NCBI GenBank assembly: GCA_017308255.1
Contig: JAFKFN010000007.1
Coordinates: forward strand, 62,001 to 126,000
DNA from: Altererythrobacter sp.
Lineage (GTDB): Bacteria; Pseudomonadota; Alphaproteobacteria; Sphingomonadales; Sphingomonadaceae
Direction of reading: 5' to 3'
DNA length: 64,000 bases
The notes under the pieces were generated by a model that was not told where the DNA came from, did not search any database, and worked only from the letters and a program-made list of their open reading frames with translations. Every line of letters begins with the position of its first letter. Positions within the stretch are counted from its first letter, which is position 1. This document shows, piece by piece, positions 37,714 through 45,711 of this stretch. The position numbers and the translations under genes are program-made.

Positions 37714-38628
37714 ATGCGGAAGCTGGCGATAGCCATGAGTGCCATGATCCTGGCGAACGGCGCGGCCGCGCAGGTGCCGCCCGAGATCGCCGCCAAGGTG
37801 CGTGCGGCCGGGCAGGCGATGGACCCTTCGGCGGGAGCGCTCTACGCGCCGATCTTCGCCGGCAAGGGCCAGGGGGACGTCACCATCACGCGTGACGTGG
37901 CCTATGGCGACGATCCGCTGCAGGTGCTCGATCTCTATGTGCCGCGTGCGGCGGCGGACAAGCCGCGCCCGGTGCTGCTGTTCGTCCATGGCGGCGGGTT
38001 CACCCGAGGGGACAAGCACGGCGATTTCTACCCCGACAACATCACGGCCTGGGCCGCCAGCCACGGCATGGTGGGGGTGAACATCAATTACCGCCTGGCT
38101 CCGGCCAATCCCTGGCCGGCGGGTGCGAAGGACCTAGCGGCGGCCATCGCCTGGACGCGGGCGAATATCGCCCGCCATGGCGGCGATCCCGATCGCATCA
38201 TCCTGTGGGGCCATTCCGCCGGCGCCAACCATGTGGCGGACTATGTCGGCCACAAGGAACTGCACGGGGCGGAGGCTGCGGGCGTGAAAGGGGCGGTGCT
38301 GCTTTCGCCGTTCTACGCGCCGGAAGCGGGCGAGCAGCCCCATGCCTATTACGGTTCCGACGCCGATGTGCAGGCCGCCGGCGCCGCGATCGATCGGTTG
38401 GAGGCATCGGGGGTGCCGCTGTTCCTCGGCTATGCCCAATTCGACCCGGAACCGATGCGTCAATTCGCCCTGAGCGCGATAGGGCGCCTGTGCCGCGATG
38501 GCGGCCGCGCCTGCCCCGCCAGCGTGGACCTGCCGGACCACAACCATTTCACCGAAGGCATGGCCGTGGGCACCGACGATGTCTCGCTGTCCGGCCCGGT
38601 GCTGCGCTGGATCGAAGCGTTGCGCTGA
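37714..38628 (+). CDS. Secreted alpha/beta hydrolase (HSL-type esterase)
   Basis: An esterase of 304 residues with a signal peptide (MRKLAIAMSAMILANGAAAQ, cleavage about 20). The hormone-sensitive-lipase features are present: FVHGGGFTRGD (oxyanion hole HGGG, about 90), WGHSAGANHVADY (nucleophile Ser, about 170), an acid in YAQFDPEPM (about 245) and the His in DHNHFTEGMAVG (about 275). Export to the periplasm and position 89 bp after ferA suggest that it might release hydroxycinnamates from esters, feeding ferA/ferB; this is inference from context only. GGGAGGGACGCG precedes ATG 37714. Confidence 0.82.
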   Translation: MRKLAIAMSAMILANGAAAQVPPEIAAKVRAAGQAMDPSAGALYAPIFAGKGQGDVTITRDVAYGDDPLQVLDLYVPRAAADKPRPVLLFVHGGGFTRGDKHGDFYPDNITAWAASHGMVGVNINYRLAPANPWPAGAKDLAAAIAWTRANIARHGGDPDRIILWGHSAGANHVADYVGHKELHGAEAAGVKGAVLLSPFYAPEAGEQPHAYYGSDADVQAAGAAIDRLEASGVPLFLGYAQFDPEPMRQFALSAIGRLCRDGGRACPASVDLPDHNHFTEGMAVGTDDVSLSGPVLRWIEALR

Positions 38629-38642
38629 AACGGGGCGCCCGG

Positions 38643-38722
38643 CGCGATCCAGGGCGGCAGAGCCATACGCTCTGGATCGGTTGGCCTTTGGCCAGCTTCG
38701 CTTCCGCTATGCTCGCAATGAT
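38643..38722. repeat. Degraded family A palindrome (copy 4)
   Basis: GCGATCCAGG and CTCTGGATCG form the core, followed by the right arm GCTTCGCTTCCGCTATGCTC, then GCAATGATG; the outer left arm is missing, and a small TTGGCCTTTGGCCAG hairpin is inserted. It lies between the convergent ends of the esterase gene and the beta-lactamase-like gene. Confidence 0.6.
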
Positions 38723-38757
38723 GATTCAAAGGTAGGCGATCACGCTCTTTGCCCGCT

Positions 38758-39861
38758 TCAGGCGAACAGGTCCGCAAGCTCGCTCGCCGGGCCGAGCACG
38801 TCGCCCGGCGTCATCATCGTATTGCTGGCGAAGGCGATGGCGAGGCCGGGGTCGGGATAGATGACCAGCACCGCGCGCCCGCCGGGCGTGCCGCCGGCGT
38901 GGTGCCAGCGCAGGCGGCCGCTCGCATCGCGGTCTACTCTCCAACCGAGGCCGAGCGGGGGGCTGCCGGCCGTCGCCTCGGTCAGCGGCGTGAACAGCAG
39001 CGCGCGTTGCCTGGCGCTGATCCGCGCGTGCGGACCTTCGAGATGCGAGGCGCCGAAACGGGCGAGATCGGGCATCGCCATCAGCAGGCCGGCGCCGGCC
39101 CAGCAGAACGCCGCACTGCTCAGCGTCACATTGGCATAGCCACCCCTGAGCCTGGGCGGCGCGGCGCCGGGTGTGCGGGCGGCCATGAATTCGACCTCCC
39201 GCGCCGAGTGATAGCCGCTGGCGCGCATCGGCACGACATCCAGCACATCGTCGGCCACGAGGCTCGGCAGGCCGAAGGGACGGGCGATCTCGTCCTCCAC
39301 GAGCTGGAGGAAGCCGGTGGCCGCAGCCGCTTCCATGACCATGGAGGCGAGCGTGTAGCCGAACGAGGAATAGCTGACTTGCGTGCCCGGTTCGGCCACC
39401 AGCGGATCATCGATGAACAGCGCGAGAATGGCGTCGCGGCCGGTGTAGCGCCGCTGGAGGATCGACCCACCGGGGGCCCGGGCATCGAAATCGCTGGGCA
39501 GATAATGGCGCACGCCGCCGCGATGGGTCAGCAACTGGCGCAAGGTGGTCCGGCGATGATGCTCGGGTAGGTCCGGCAGCCAGTAGGCGATCGCGCTGTC
39601 GAGGTCGACCAGCCCGCGCGAGACGAGCCGGGCGGCAAGGGTCGCGGTGATCGCCTTGCTCACCGATCCGAGGCGGAAGAGATGATCGCACTGCGCGGGC
39701 ACGGCCAGCTCGAGATTCGCCTGGCCCAGCGCGGCGGACCACACCGGCCCATCGGCTCCGGCCACCGCCAGCGACAAGGCGGGCGCCGGCTGAGCCTGGT
39801 GAAAGGCACGCGCCCATACGTCCGCCTGTCCGGCCCGATCCACGGCTTTGTGTCTTAGCAT
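38758..39861 (-). CDS. Serine hydrolase, beta-lactamase (class C) family
   Basis: A 367-residue protein of the beta-lactamase/penicillin-binding/esterase family (COG1680 type). The catalytic SxxK is SVSK (about 67-70) in FRLGSVSKAITATLAARL, the second motif YSSFGYTLASMV supplies the Tyr (about 163) and the third triad is HHAGGTPGG (about 320), in place of KTG. There is no signal peptide, so it is probably a cytoplasmic esterase or peptidase, not an antibiotic-resistance enzyme. The start codon lies inside an inverted repeat, and no good ribosome site is visible, so a leaderless mRNA is possible. Confidence 0.82.
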   Translation of the reverse strand: MLRHKAVDRAGQADVWARAFHQAQPAPALSLAVAGADGPVWSAALGQANLELAVPAQCDHLFRLGSVSKAITATLAARLVSRGLVDLDSAIAYWLPDLPEHHRRTTLRQLLTHRGGVRHYLPSDFDARAPGGSILQRRYTGRDAILALFIDDPLVAEPGTQVSYSSFGYTLASMVMEAAAATGFLQLVEDEIARPFGLPSLVADDVLDVVPMRASGYHSAREVEFMAARTPGAAPPRLRGGYANVTLSSAAFCWAGAGLLMAMPDLARFGASHLEGPHARISARQRALLFTPLTEATAGSPPLGLGWRVDRDASGRLRWHHAGGTPGGRAVLVIYPDPGLAIAFASNTMMTPGDVLGPASELADLFA

Positions 39862-39877
39862 AGCAATACACTAAGAC
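39852..39877 (-). promoter_or_regulatory. Inverted repeat spanning the start codon of the serine hydrolase gene
   Basis: GTCTTAG (39852-39858) and CTAAGAC (39871-39877) are perfect 7-bp arms with a 12-bp centre that contains the initiation codon (39861-39859). It may be an operator or an mRNA hairpin that covers the start. Confidence 0.4.
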
Positions 39878-39903
39878 GCCTGAGGTGCCGGATCAATCCC
39901 GTT

Positions 39904-41088
39904 TCAGAAGGCGGCGATCCCGGTGATCGCGCGGCCGAGGATCAGGGCGTGCACGTCATGCGTGCCTTCATAGGTGTTGACTGTCTCCAGGTTCAGCATG
40001 TGGCGGATCACCTGGTATTCCTCGGAAATGCCGTTGCCGCCGTGCATGTCGCGCGCCCAGCGGGCGATCTCCAGCGCCTTGCCGGCATTGTTGCGCTTGA
40101 CCACACTGATCATTTCCGGGGCGAAGTGGTCTTCGTCCATCAATCGGCCGACGCGCAAGGACGCCTGGAGGCCCAGCGCGATCTCCGTCGCCATGTCGGC
40201 GAGCTTCTTCTGGTAGAGCTGATTGGCGGCCAGCGGCTTGCCGAACTGCTTGCGGTCCAGCCCATAGCCGCGCGCGGCGGCCAGGCAGAACTCGGCCGCG
40301 CCCAGACAGCCCCATGAAATGCCATAGCGCGCGCGGTTGAGGCAGCTGAACGGGCCTTTCATCCCCTCCGCGCCGGGCAGCAGGGCTTCCGGCCCCACTT
40401 TCACGTCGTCCATCACGATCATGCCCGTGGTGCTGGCGCGCAGGCTCAGCTTGCCTTCGATGGTGGGGGCCGAAAGGCCGGGCAGCCCCTTGTCGAGCAG
40501 GAAGCCGCGGATCGCCCCGCCATGCGCCTCGCTTTTGGCCCAGACCACGAAGACATCGGCGAAGGGCGCATTGGTGATCCAGGTCTTGCTGCCGGAAAGG
40601 CGGAAGCCGTCACCATCCTGCCGGGCCACGGTACGCATCGAGGCCGGGTCCGAGCCGGCGTCGGGCTCCGTCAGACCGAAGCAGCCGATCAGCTCGCCGC
40701 GCGCGAGGGCGGGCAGGTATTGCGCCTTCTGCGCGTCGGAGCCGTAGGCATGCACCGGGTACATCACGAGGCTGGACTGGACCGAAGCCATGGAGCGATA
40801 GCCGGAATCGACCCGTTCGATTTCCCGCGCGACCAGGCCATAGGCGACATAGCCCGCCCCGGCACCGCCGAACTCCTGCGGCACGGTGACGCCGAGGAGC
40901 CCCGCCTGGCCCATCAGCGGAAACAGCTCTGGCGCGGTGCGCTCGTCCCGGAAGGCTTCGATCACGCGCGGTTGCAGCACGCCTTGCGCGAAACCGTGGG
41001 CGGCCTCGCGGATCATCCGCTCTTCCTCCGTAAGCTGGGCGTCCAGGTTCAGCGGATCGGCCCAGTCGAAAGGCGCCATCTCGGCCAT
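39904..41088 (-). CDS. gcdH: Glutaryl-CoA dehydrogenase (acyl-CoA dehydrogenase family)
   Basis: FAD enzyme that oxidises and decarboxylates glutaryl-CoA to crotonyl-CoA in lysine/tryptophan and aromatic catabolism. The 394 residues contain [78 protein letters not shown], and near the C-terminus [20 protein letters not shown] followed by [16 protein letters not shown]; Glu in YEGTHD is the catalytic base of the GCDH type. The ATG at 41088 follows GGAAGGAGAG. It is alone, without a glutaryl-CoA ligase neighbour. Confidence 0.9.
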   Translation of the reverse strand: MAEMAPFDWADPLNLDAQLTEEERMIREAAHGFAQGVLQPRVIEAFRDERTAPELFPLMGQAGLLGVTVPQEFGGAGAGYVAYGLVAREIERVDSGYRSMASVQSSLVMYPVHAYGSDAQKAQYLPALARGELIGCFGLTEPDAGSDPASMRTVARQDGDGFRLSGSKTWITNAPFADVFVVWAKSEAHGGAIRGFLLDKGLPGLSAPTIEGKLSLRASTTGMIVMDDVKVGPEALLPGAEGMKGPFSCLNRARYGISWGCLGAAEFCLAAARGYGLDRKQFGKPLAANQLYQKKLADMATEIALGLQASLRVGRLMDEDHFAPEMISVVKRNNAGKALEIARWARDMHGGNGISEEYQVIRHMLNLETVNTYEGTHDVHALILGRAITGIAAF

Positions 41089-41120
41089 GACACTCTCCTT
41101 CCGAGCGGATGTTAAAGCGG

Positions 41121-41152
41121 GATCGCTTCGGTTGGAATGCTCGCAATGACGA
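41121..41152. repeat. Fragment of a family A repeat (copy 5)
   Basis: ATCGCTTCGGTTGGAATGCT followed by CGCAATGACGAA matches only the right arm end of family A. It lies in the 113-bp gap between gcdH and the CheY-like gene, and is the only copy not at a convergent junction. Confidence 0.5.
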
Positions 41153-41201
41153 ACAACGGGAGTAGCCGAGCGCGGGGACGCGCGGCGCGGGTTGCCGCGT
41201 T

Positions 41202-41585
41202 CTACGCGCGGATTCTGACGCGCCGTTCGACGGCTTCCTGGAGGACGGCGATCAGCTTGTCAGGGGGGCAGGGCTTGGTGCACGCCCAGGCATCCGGATA
41301 GCGTTCCGTCACCTCCGGGGGCGTGACGTGTCCCGAATGGAAGATCAGGGGAACCCCGGCTTCCGCCAAGGCATCCGCCAGCGGGAACACCTCGCCGTCG
41401 CTGGTATAGACGTCCAGGATCGCGGCGTCGGGCATGTCGGCCTCGATCGCGCGGAAGGCGCTGCGTTTGTCGGCAAAGGGCCCTTCCAGGGCGTAGCCGA
41501 GATCTTCCACGGTCTCCGAGAGGTCGAGAGCGATGATGAACTCATCCTCCACGATCAGCACCACGGGCCTTTGCGCCAATGTCAT
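41202..41585 (-). CDS. Single-domain response regulator (CheY-like receiver)
   Basis: A 127-residue receiver domain with all the phosphorylation residues: VEDEF (acidic pair, about 13-14), [15 protein letters not shown] (phospho-acceptor Asp, about 57), FHSGH (Ser/Thr position) and TKPCPPDKL (invariant Lys, about 106). No output domain. Single-domain regulators of this type often act with HWE/HisKA_2 kinases in alphaproteobacteria; no kinase is adjacent. The start is ATG 41585 with GGAAAG upstream. A near match to the EcfG promoter lies 39 bp upstream, suggesting stress control. Confidence 0.88.
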   Translation of the reverse strand: MTLAQRPVVLIVEDEFIIALDLSETVEDLGYALEGPFADKRSAFRAIEADMPDAAILDVYTSDGEVFPLADALAEAGVPLIFHSGHVTPPEVTERYPDAWACTKPCPPDKLIAVLQEAVERRVRIRA

Positions 41586-41623
41586 TCGCAATGCGCTTTC
41601 CGAAGCGAAGGGTACTCGCGGAT

Positions 41624-41649
41624 AACAGAGAAATCGCCGAATCGGTTCC
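41624..41649 (-). promoter_or_regulatory. Near-match EcfG promoter of the CheY-like gene
   Basis: On the minus strand GGAAC (41649-41645), 17 bases, TGTT (41627-41624). The -35 is perfect, and the -10 has the GTT core but T in place of C. It lies 39 bp before the ATG. It is a weaker candidate than those at 19520 and 58602. Confidence 0.35.
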
Positions 41650-41657
41650 CGGCCGGT

Positions 41658-42221
41658 CTACAGCTTGCCGAACTTCGCCTCGTAGCCGGCGGTGTCGCCG
41701 GTGGAGAGGAAGCGCGCCTGCTCGATCCACGAATCGCGCCGGATCCGCCCGGCGAACCGGCCGAGCTTCTCGTCGATGTGGTCGATCTCGGCATCGGTCC
41801 ATGAGGCGATCTGATCGAAGCGCGTGACGCCAAGTGTGTGCAGTTGATCCACCAGCTTGGGCCCGATCCCCTTGATGCGCGTCAGGTCATCCTCCTCCAG
41901 CCCGGGGGCGGCAGGGGCCGTAGCGGCAGAGGTAGCATCAGGGGTGGCGGGGGCGGCAGACACGGGAGCAGCCGCCGCGGCGATGGCTTCGCCCACGCCG
42001 GCCAGCCCTTCGGGAGTCACCGGCGGGACATCGGGCGCGGCGGAAGCGGGCGGGGCATCGATCAGAGCCTGGTTGCGCTGGGCCGGGCCCGCGCTTTCGT
42101 CCGGACGCGTGATGGCCACCCTGGTGCGCCGCCCGGAGGCGAACAGCCACCATGCGACGATCAGCCCGACCAGCAAGGCCAGGACCAGGAATATCCAGTT
42201 ATCCCGCACCAGTTCAACCAT
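41658..42221 (-). CDS. Membrane-anchored helix-hairpin-helix protein
   Basis: A 187-residue protein: one N-terminal helix (about 8-27, WIFLVLALLVGLIVAWWLFA), a long Ala/Pro-rich linker (about 45-110) and a C-terminal helix-hairpin-helix domain (about 112-187: DDLTRIKGIGPKLVDQLHTL, FDQIASWTDAEIDHIDEKLG, RRDSWIEQARFL). This domain is like the one found at the end of some NuoE and ribosomal-type proteins and may bind DNA or protein; function unknown. AAAGGGAGCG precedes ATG 42221. Its start overlaps the stop of a 37-aa membrane protein gene, so they form a two-gene unit. Confidence 0.75.
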   Translation of the reverse strand: MVELVRDNWIFLVLALLVGLIVAWWLFASGRRTRVAITRPDESAGPAQRNQALIDAPPASAAPDVPPVTPEGLAGVGEAIAAAAAPVSAAPATPDATSAATAPAAPGLEEDDLTRIKGIGPKLVDQLHTLGVTRFDQIASWTDAEIDHIDEKLGRFAGRIRRDSWIEQARFLSTGDTAGYEAKFGKL

Positions 42222-42327
42222 CCGTCTCGCTCCCTTTGCGCCGGCCTTTCCACAGCAGCCATCCAAGCGCCAGGCCCGCCGCATAGGCGACGAGCATCAG
42301 CACGGTAAGCTCCATCCAGATCGGCAT
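42214..42327 (-). CDS. 37-residue single-helix membrane protein
   Basis: A very small gene: it begins MPIWMELTVLMLVAYAAGLA and continues LGWLLWKGRRKGSETDG, ending at TGA 42214-42216. It is one membrane helix (about 5-25) with a basic cytoplasmic tail (positive-inside). Its stop lies 5 bp inside the HHH gene start (ATG 42221), a coupling typical of real small genes. There is no strong ribosome site at ATG 42327. The function is unknown; a partner of the membrane-anchored HHH protein is likely. Confidence 0.6.
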   Translation of the reverse strand: MPIWMELTVLMLVAYAAGLALGWLLWKGRRKGSETDG

Positions 42328-42379
42328 TGGGAAGTCTTACGGTTCGCGCAGGCGGATTGGCAATGTTTCTGCGCGGTTT

Positions 42380-43126
42380 CTAGCGCGGGCCGGGCGTATC
42401 GACCGGCGTCGGCTTGATCGGCTCGGTAGCGACGACGGAGAACTCGATGCGCCGATTGGCGGGATCGTCCGGGTCCAGCCCTTCCACCGGAACGCGCGAT
42501 CCCACGCCGCTCGTGCGCAGGCCATCGGCGGGAATGCCGCGGCGAAGCAGCGCATCGCGCACCGCATCCGCGCGCAGGCGCGAGAGGGCGAGATTGCCCG
42601 GCTCCGGCCCGGAGGAATCGGTATGACCGGTGATCCCGATGATGCTGCCGAGGCACGGGCGCAGGGCGGCCGCCACTTCGTCCAGCAGGGTCTGGCTGGC
42701 CTGGTCGATCCGTGAGGACCCTTCTTCGAAATGGATCGTGCGGGCGCGCAGCAGGCCGGCCACGTCCTCCTGGCACACGGCCGGGCGCGGTGTCGCCTCT
42801 GTGCCCTTGGCCAGCGTGGTGCCATCGGCCCAGCGGATATCGGCAACGCCGGGAATCGCGCCGATCGCCCGGGCCACGCGGGCGCGCGTGCCTTCGCCCA
42901 GCGTTTCGCCCCCGGAAAGCAGGGGATGGCGCGTGGGCCAGCCGTTGGCCGTGGTGAAGCGCGCCGTGACCGGCGCCCCGCCGGCTTGCTTGATCGCCAC
43001 CTTGGCCTGTTCCGACAGGCTCGCGGCCAGGCGCGGGCCGGTCGCGCCGGCGCCGGCCACGGCGATCGCCACGACGATGGCCGCACCCAGGGTGACGGCA
43101 AGGGTCTCTCTGCTGATGGCGGCCAT
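42380..43126 (-). CDS. OmpA-family protein with N-terminal membrane anchor
   Basis: A 248-residue protein with one N-terminal helix or signal (about 9-35), a small domain resembling BON (about 38-115, with VTARFTTANGWPTRHPLLSG and IPGVADIRWADG) and a C-terminal OmpA peptidoglycan-binding domain (about 125-235: IHFEEGSSRIDQASQTLLDE, ITGHTDSSGPEPGNLALSRL, RADAVRDALLRRGI, NRRIEFSVV). The Asp and Arg that hold meso-diaminopimelate (HTDSSG...; NRRIEF) are present. It probably links the inner membrane to the cell wall. It is 10 bp downstream of the flippase gene. Confidence 0.82.
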   Translation of the reverse strand: MAAISRETLAVTLGAAIVVAIAVAGAGATGPRLAASLSEQAKVAIKQAGGAPVTARFTTANGWPTRHPLLSGGETLGEGTRARVARAIGAIPGVADIRWADGTTLAKGTEATPRPAVCQEDVAGLLRARTIHFEEGSSRIDQASQTLLDEVAAALRPCLGSIIGITGHTDSSGPEPGNLALSRLRADAVRDALLRRGIPADGLRTSGVGSRVPVEGLDPDDPANRRIEFSVVATEPIKPTPVDTPGPR

Positions 43127-43135
43127 GCCGGGACC

Positions 43136-44701
43136 TTACGGGCGCGGCCCCGCGCCATCAACCGGTGTCGGGGCGAGGGTAGGGTGGGCCGCCGGAAGGG
43201 GCTCGACGGGCTCCTCGTGCGTCACCTTGCGCGTGAACAGCACCCGATCCTCCGGCCCGAAGCCGCGCGTCCAGATCAGCCAGCCATAGACGCCCAGGAT
43301 GGCCGGAATGCCGAACGTGAGCTGCGCCCATTCGGGCAGGCGGATGACGAATTGCCCGACGACGATCGCCGCCGCCGCCGCCCACACCAGGGCCCAGCGC
43401 CAGTTGTTCACCGGCTGCTTGAGGATGCGGCTGAGCATCACGGCCTTGACCAGCGAGGAGACCGCGAGCGACAGCATCAGCGCCGCCGCCGCCGAAGCCG
43501 CGCGCCAGCCCTCGTTGAAATCGAGCCGTTCGGCGACCAGCATCGCGCCGACGGTAAGCGCCGCCTGCAAGGCGATGGTGGCCACGGAGACCCACAAGTT
43601 GCGCAGGCGCGCGACGTAGACCAGCGCCGCTTCGGAGACCACGGCCGTGGCGGCGACCACTTCGGCGACCAGGAGGAACCCCAGCGCCCCGGTGCCGCCG
43701 ACGAAGTTCGGCCCGACGAGGCCCATGATCGCCTCGCCCGGAATGCCCAGCGCCAGCCCTACGCCGGCCTGTGCGGCGGTGATCCAGAAGCCCACCTGGC
43801 AGACCTGCTTGGCGATCGCGGCATAGTCCTTCTCCTTGAGCTTGCGGGTGAGGACCGGGCCGAGGATCGGTTCGAAGCTGGTCTTGAGCTTCTGCGGCAG
43901 GCTGGCGACCTGCTGGGCGACGTAATAGACGCCCACCGCCTTGGGCACGGCGAACAGGCCGAGGATGAAGATGTCGAGCCGGCGGGTGCCCCATTCGATC
44001 GCATCGGCCGCCGCTAGGGGCAGGCCCTGCACCAGCAGCCGGGTCATCCGCGGGAACGACGGCCGCCAGCCGCGCGGGCGGCCATAGCCGCGGAAGAACG
44101 GCCAGGCCGCCGCCGCCAGCGCGGCATAGATCGAGGCCAGATAGGCCAGCGAAAGCCCGCTGGCCGGCACCGCGAAATACATCACGGCGGCCATGATCGA
44201 GATCGTCCACGGCTCCACGATCGCGCGCGCGCGGACCGTGGCGACGATATCGTAGTGATAGGCCTGGGCAGCGAGCATGATCTCGGTCAGCGCCAGGGCG
44301 GGGATCGCCAGCACGATCAGGTGATCGAGCCGGGAATAGATGCCGCTGGGGAACAACGGCGCCGGCACCGCCCACAGCGCCAGCGCGGCCAGCAAGCTGA
44401 TCAGGAACGCCGCCAGCAGGCCATCGGCCACCGCGTGCGAGGGATCGCCTTCGAAGTCGGACAGGCGCTGCGCCAGCCCGCGCTTCTCGCCGATCGTGCA
44501 GACCATCGCCGCCAGTTCGACCACCACGACCGCCGAGGCGAAGCGTCCCAGCGCATCCGCGCCATAGAGCCGGCCGGCGATGAACAGGAACGGCAGCCGC
44601 GCGGCCAGCCGCAGCAGGAAGCCGACGATATTGGTCCGCCCGCCCTTGGCGAGAGTCGCAAGGTCGCCGCCGGGTGCCTCGCCAGCCGGTGCGGCGTTCA
44701 A
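43136..44701 (-). CDS. Lipopolysaccharide/oligosaccharide flippase (MOP superfamily)
   Basis: Polytopic membrane protein of 521 residues with about 12-14 helices, Wzx/MurJ-like, that moves lipid-linked glycan across the inner membrane. Family pattern: NIVGFLLRLAARLPFLFIAG at the start, ADAIEWGTRRLDIFILGLFA (about 275) and YYVAQQVASLPQKLKTSFEP in the middle, and a Pro/Val/Glu tail. The frame is open far upstream through gpsA in another phase; the TTG at 44701 overlaps the gpsA stop (TTGA) and is the best start. Substrate unknown. It is co-transcribed with tsaD-gpsA and the OmpA-like gene. Confidence 0.82.
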   Translation of the reverse strand: MNAAPAGEAPGGDLATLAKGGRTNIVGFLLRLAARLPFLFIAGRLYGADALGRFASAVVVVELAAMVCTIGEKRGLAQRLSDFEGDPSHAVADGLLAAFLISLLAALALWAVPAPLFPSGIYSRLDHLIVLAIPALALTEIMLAAQAYHYDIVATVRARAIVEPWTISIMAAVMYFAVPASGLSLAYLASIYAALAAAAWPFFRGYGRPRGWRPSFPRMTRLLVQGLPLAAADAIEWGTRRLDIFILGLFAVPKAVGVYYVAQQVASLPQKLKTSFEPILGPVLTRKLKEKDYAAIAKQVCQVGFWITAAQAGVGLALGIPGEAIMGLVGPNFVGGTGALGFLLVAEVVAATAVVSEAALVYVARLRNLWVSVATIALQAALTVGAMLVAERLDFNEGWRAASAAAALMLSLAVSSLVKAVMLSRILKQPVNNWRWALVWAAAAAIVVGQFVIRLPEWAQLTFGIPAILGVYGWLIWTRGFGPEDRVLFTRKVTHEEPVEPLPAAHPTLAPTPVDGAGPRP

Positions 44702-45711
44702 GCGCGCGCGCCTTCGGTGGTCAGCGGCCGGGCCAGCAGATCGCCCGCGACGGCGCGCGCCGGCTCGCCCGCCAGCAGGCGGTTGACCGCCGCGACGATC
44801 GGCATTTCGATAGCGTGGCTCGCGGCCAGCTCCGCCAGAACCGGCGCGGTATGGGCGCCTTCGGCCACGGTGCGCCGGTCGCTCATCAGCGCTTGCGGAT
44901 CGGCCCCTTGCGCCAGCGCCTTGCCCAGCGAGAAATTGCGGCTGGAGGTGGAGGTGCAGGTCAGCACCAGGTCGCCCAGCCCGCACAGGCCCGCCAGCGT
45001 TTCCAGCCGGGCGCCCAGCGCGGCGCCGAAGCGCTGCATTTCGGCATAGCCGCGCGCGATCAGCGCGGCGCGGGCGTTCTGGCCCAGTTCCAGCCCCTCG
45101 ACCACGCCGCAGGCGATCGCCAGCACGTTCTTGACCGCGCCGCCCACTTCCGCGCCGATCACGTCGGTGCTGTAGTAAGGGCGGAAGGCGGGACGGGCGA
45201 TGACGGGCGCAAGCCTTTGCCACTGCGCCTCCCCGCCCGTGCAGGCCAGCGTCACCGCCGTGGGCAGGCCGGTGGCCACCTCGTGCGCGAAAGTCGGCCC
45301 GGAAAGCACCGCGATCTCGCTATGGGGCGCGGCAGCGCCGGCCACCTGGTGCATCATCCGCCCGCTCGCCGCGTCGATCCCCTTGGCGCAGACCACCAGA
45401 TCGCGCGGCAGGGCCGGGATCTCGCCGATGACCCGGGCGAGATGCTGGGCGGGGGTGACCAGCAGCAGCACCGCGCACGCTGCGGCATCGCGCAGATCGT
45501 TGGTCGCCCGTATCGACGGCGCAAGCGCGGCGCCGGGCAGGAACAGCGGGTTGGCGCGGCGGACATTGATCGCTTCGACCAGTTCCTCCTCACGCGCCCA
45601 CAGCAGCACTTCGCGCCCATCGGACGCGAGCATCTGCGCCAGCGCGGTGCCCCAGGCGCCGGCCCCGATCACGCCGACGACTTGCCCGTCCTGAGCCTCG
45701 ATAGCCGTCAT
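44698..45711 (-). CDS. gpsA: Glycerol-3-phosphate dehydrogenase [NAD(P)+]
   Basis: Reduces dihydroxyacetone phosphate to sn-glycerol-3-phosphate for phospholipid synthesis. The 337 residues show the dinucleotide fold [18 protein letters not shown] (about 12-29), [57 protein letters not shown] (about 190; the Lys is catalytic), and [21 protein letters not shown] 45711 overlaps the tsaD stop (ATGA). The order tsaD-gpsA is common in alphaproteobacteria. Confidence 0.96.
   Translation of the reverse strand: MTAIEAQDGQVVGVIGAGAWGTALAQMLASDGREVLLWAREEELVEAINVRRANPLFLPGAALAPSIRATNDLRDAAACAVLLLVTPAQHLARVIGEIPALPRDLVVCAKGIDAASGRMMHQVAGAAAPHSEIAVLSGPTFAHEVATGLPTAVTLACTGGEAQWQRLAPVIARPAFRPYYSTDVIGAEVGGAVKNVLAIACGVVEGLELGQNARAALIARGYAEMQRFGAALGARLETLAGLCGLGDLVLTCTSTSSRNFSLGKALAQGADPQALMSDRRTVAEGAHTAPVLAELAASHAIEMPIVAAVNRLLAGEPARAVAGDLLARPLTTEGARA

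Noticed and set aside
38758-39861. Beta-lactamase resistance gene
   Set aside because: It has SxxK and YxS-like motifs but no signal peptide and HHAGG in place of KTG, which fits the esterase/peptidase branch of the family.
44702-45223. N-terminal extension of the flippase frame through gpsA
   Set aside because: The extension is an out-of-phase reading of gpsA, rich in Arg/Gly and without homology pattern. The TTG at 44701 overlapping the gpsA stop is a better start.
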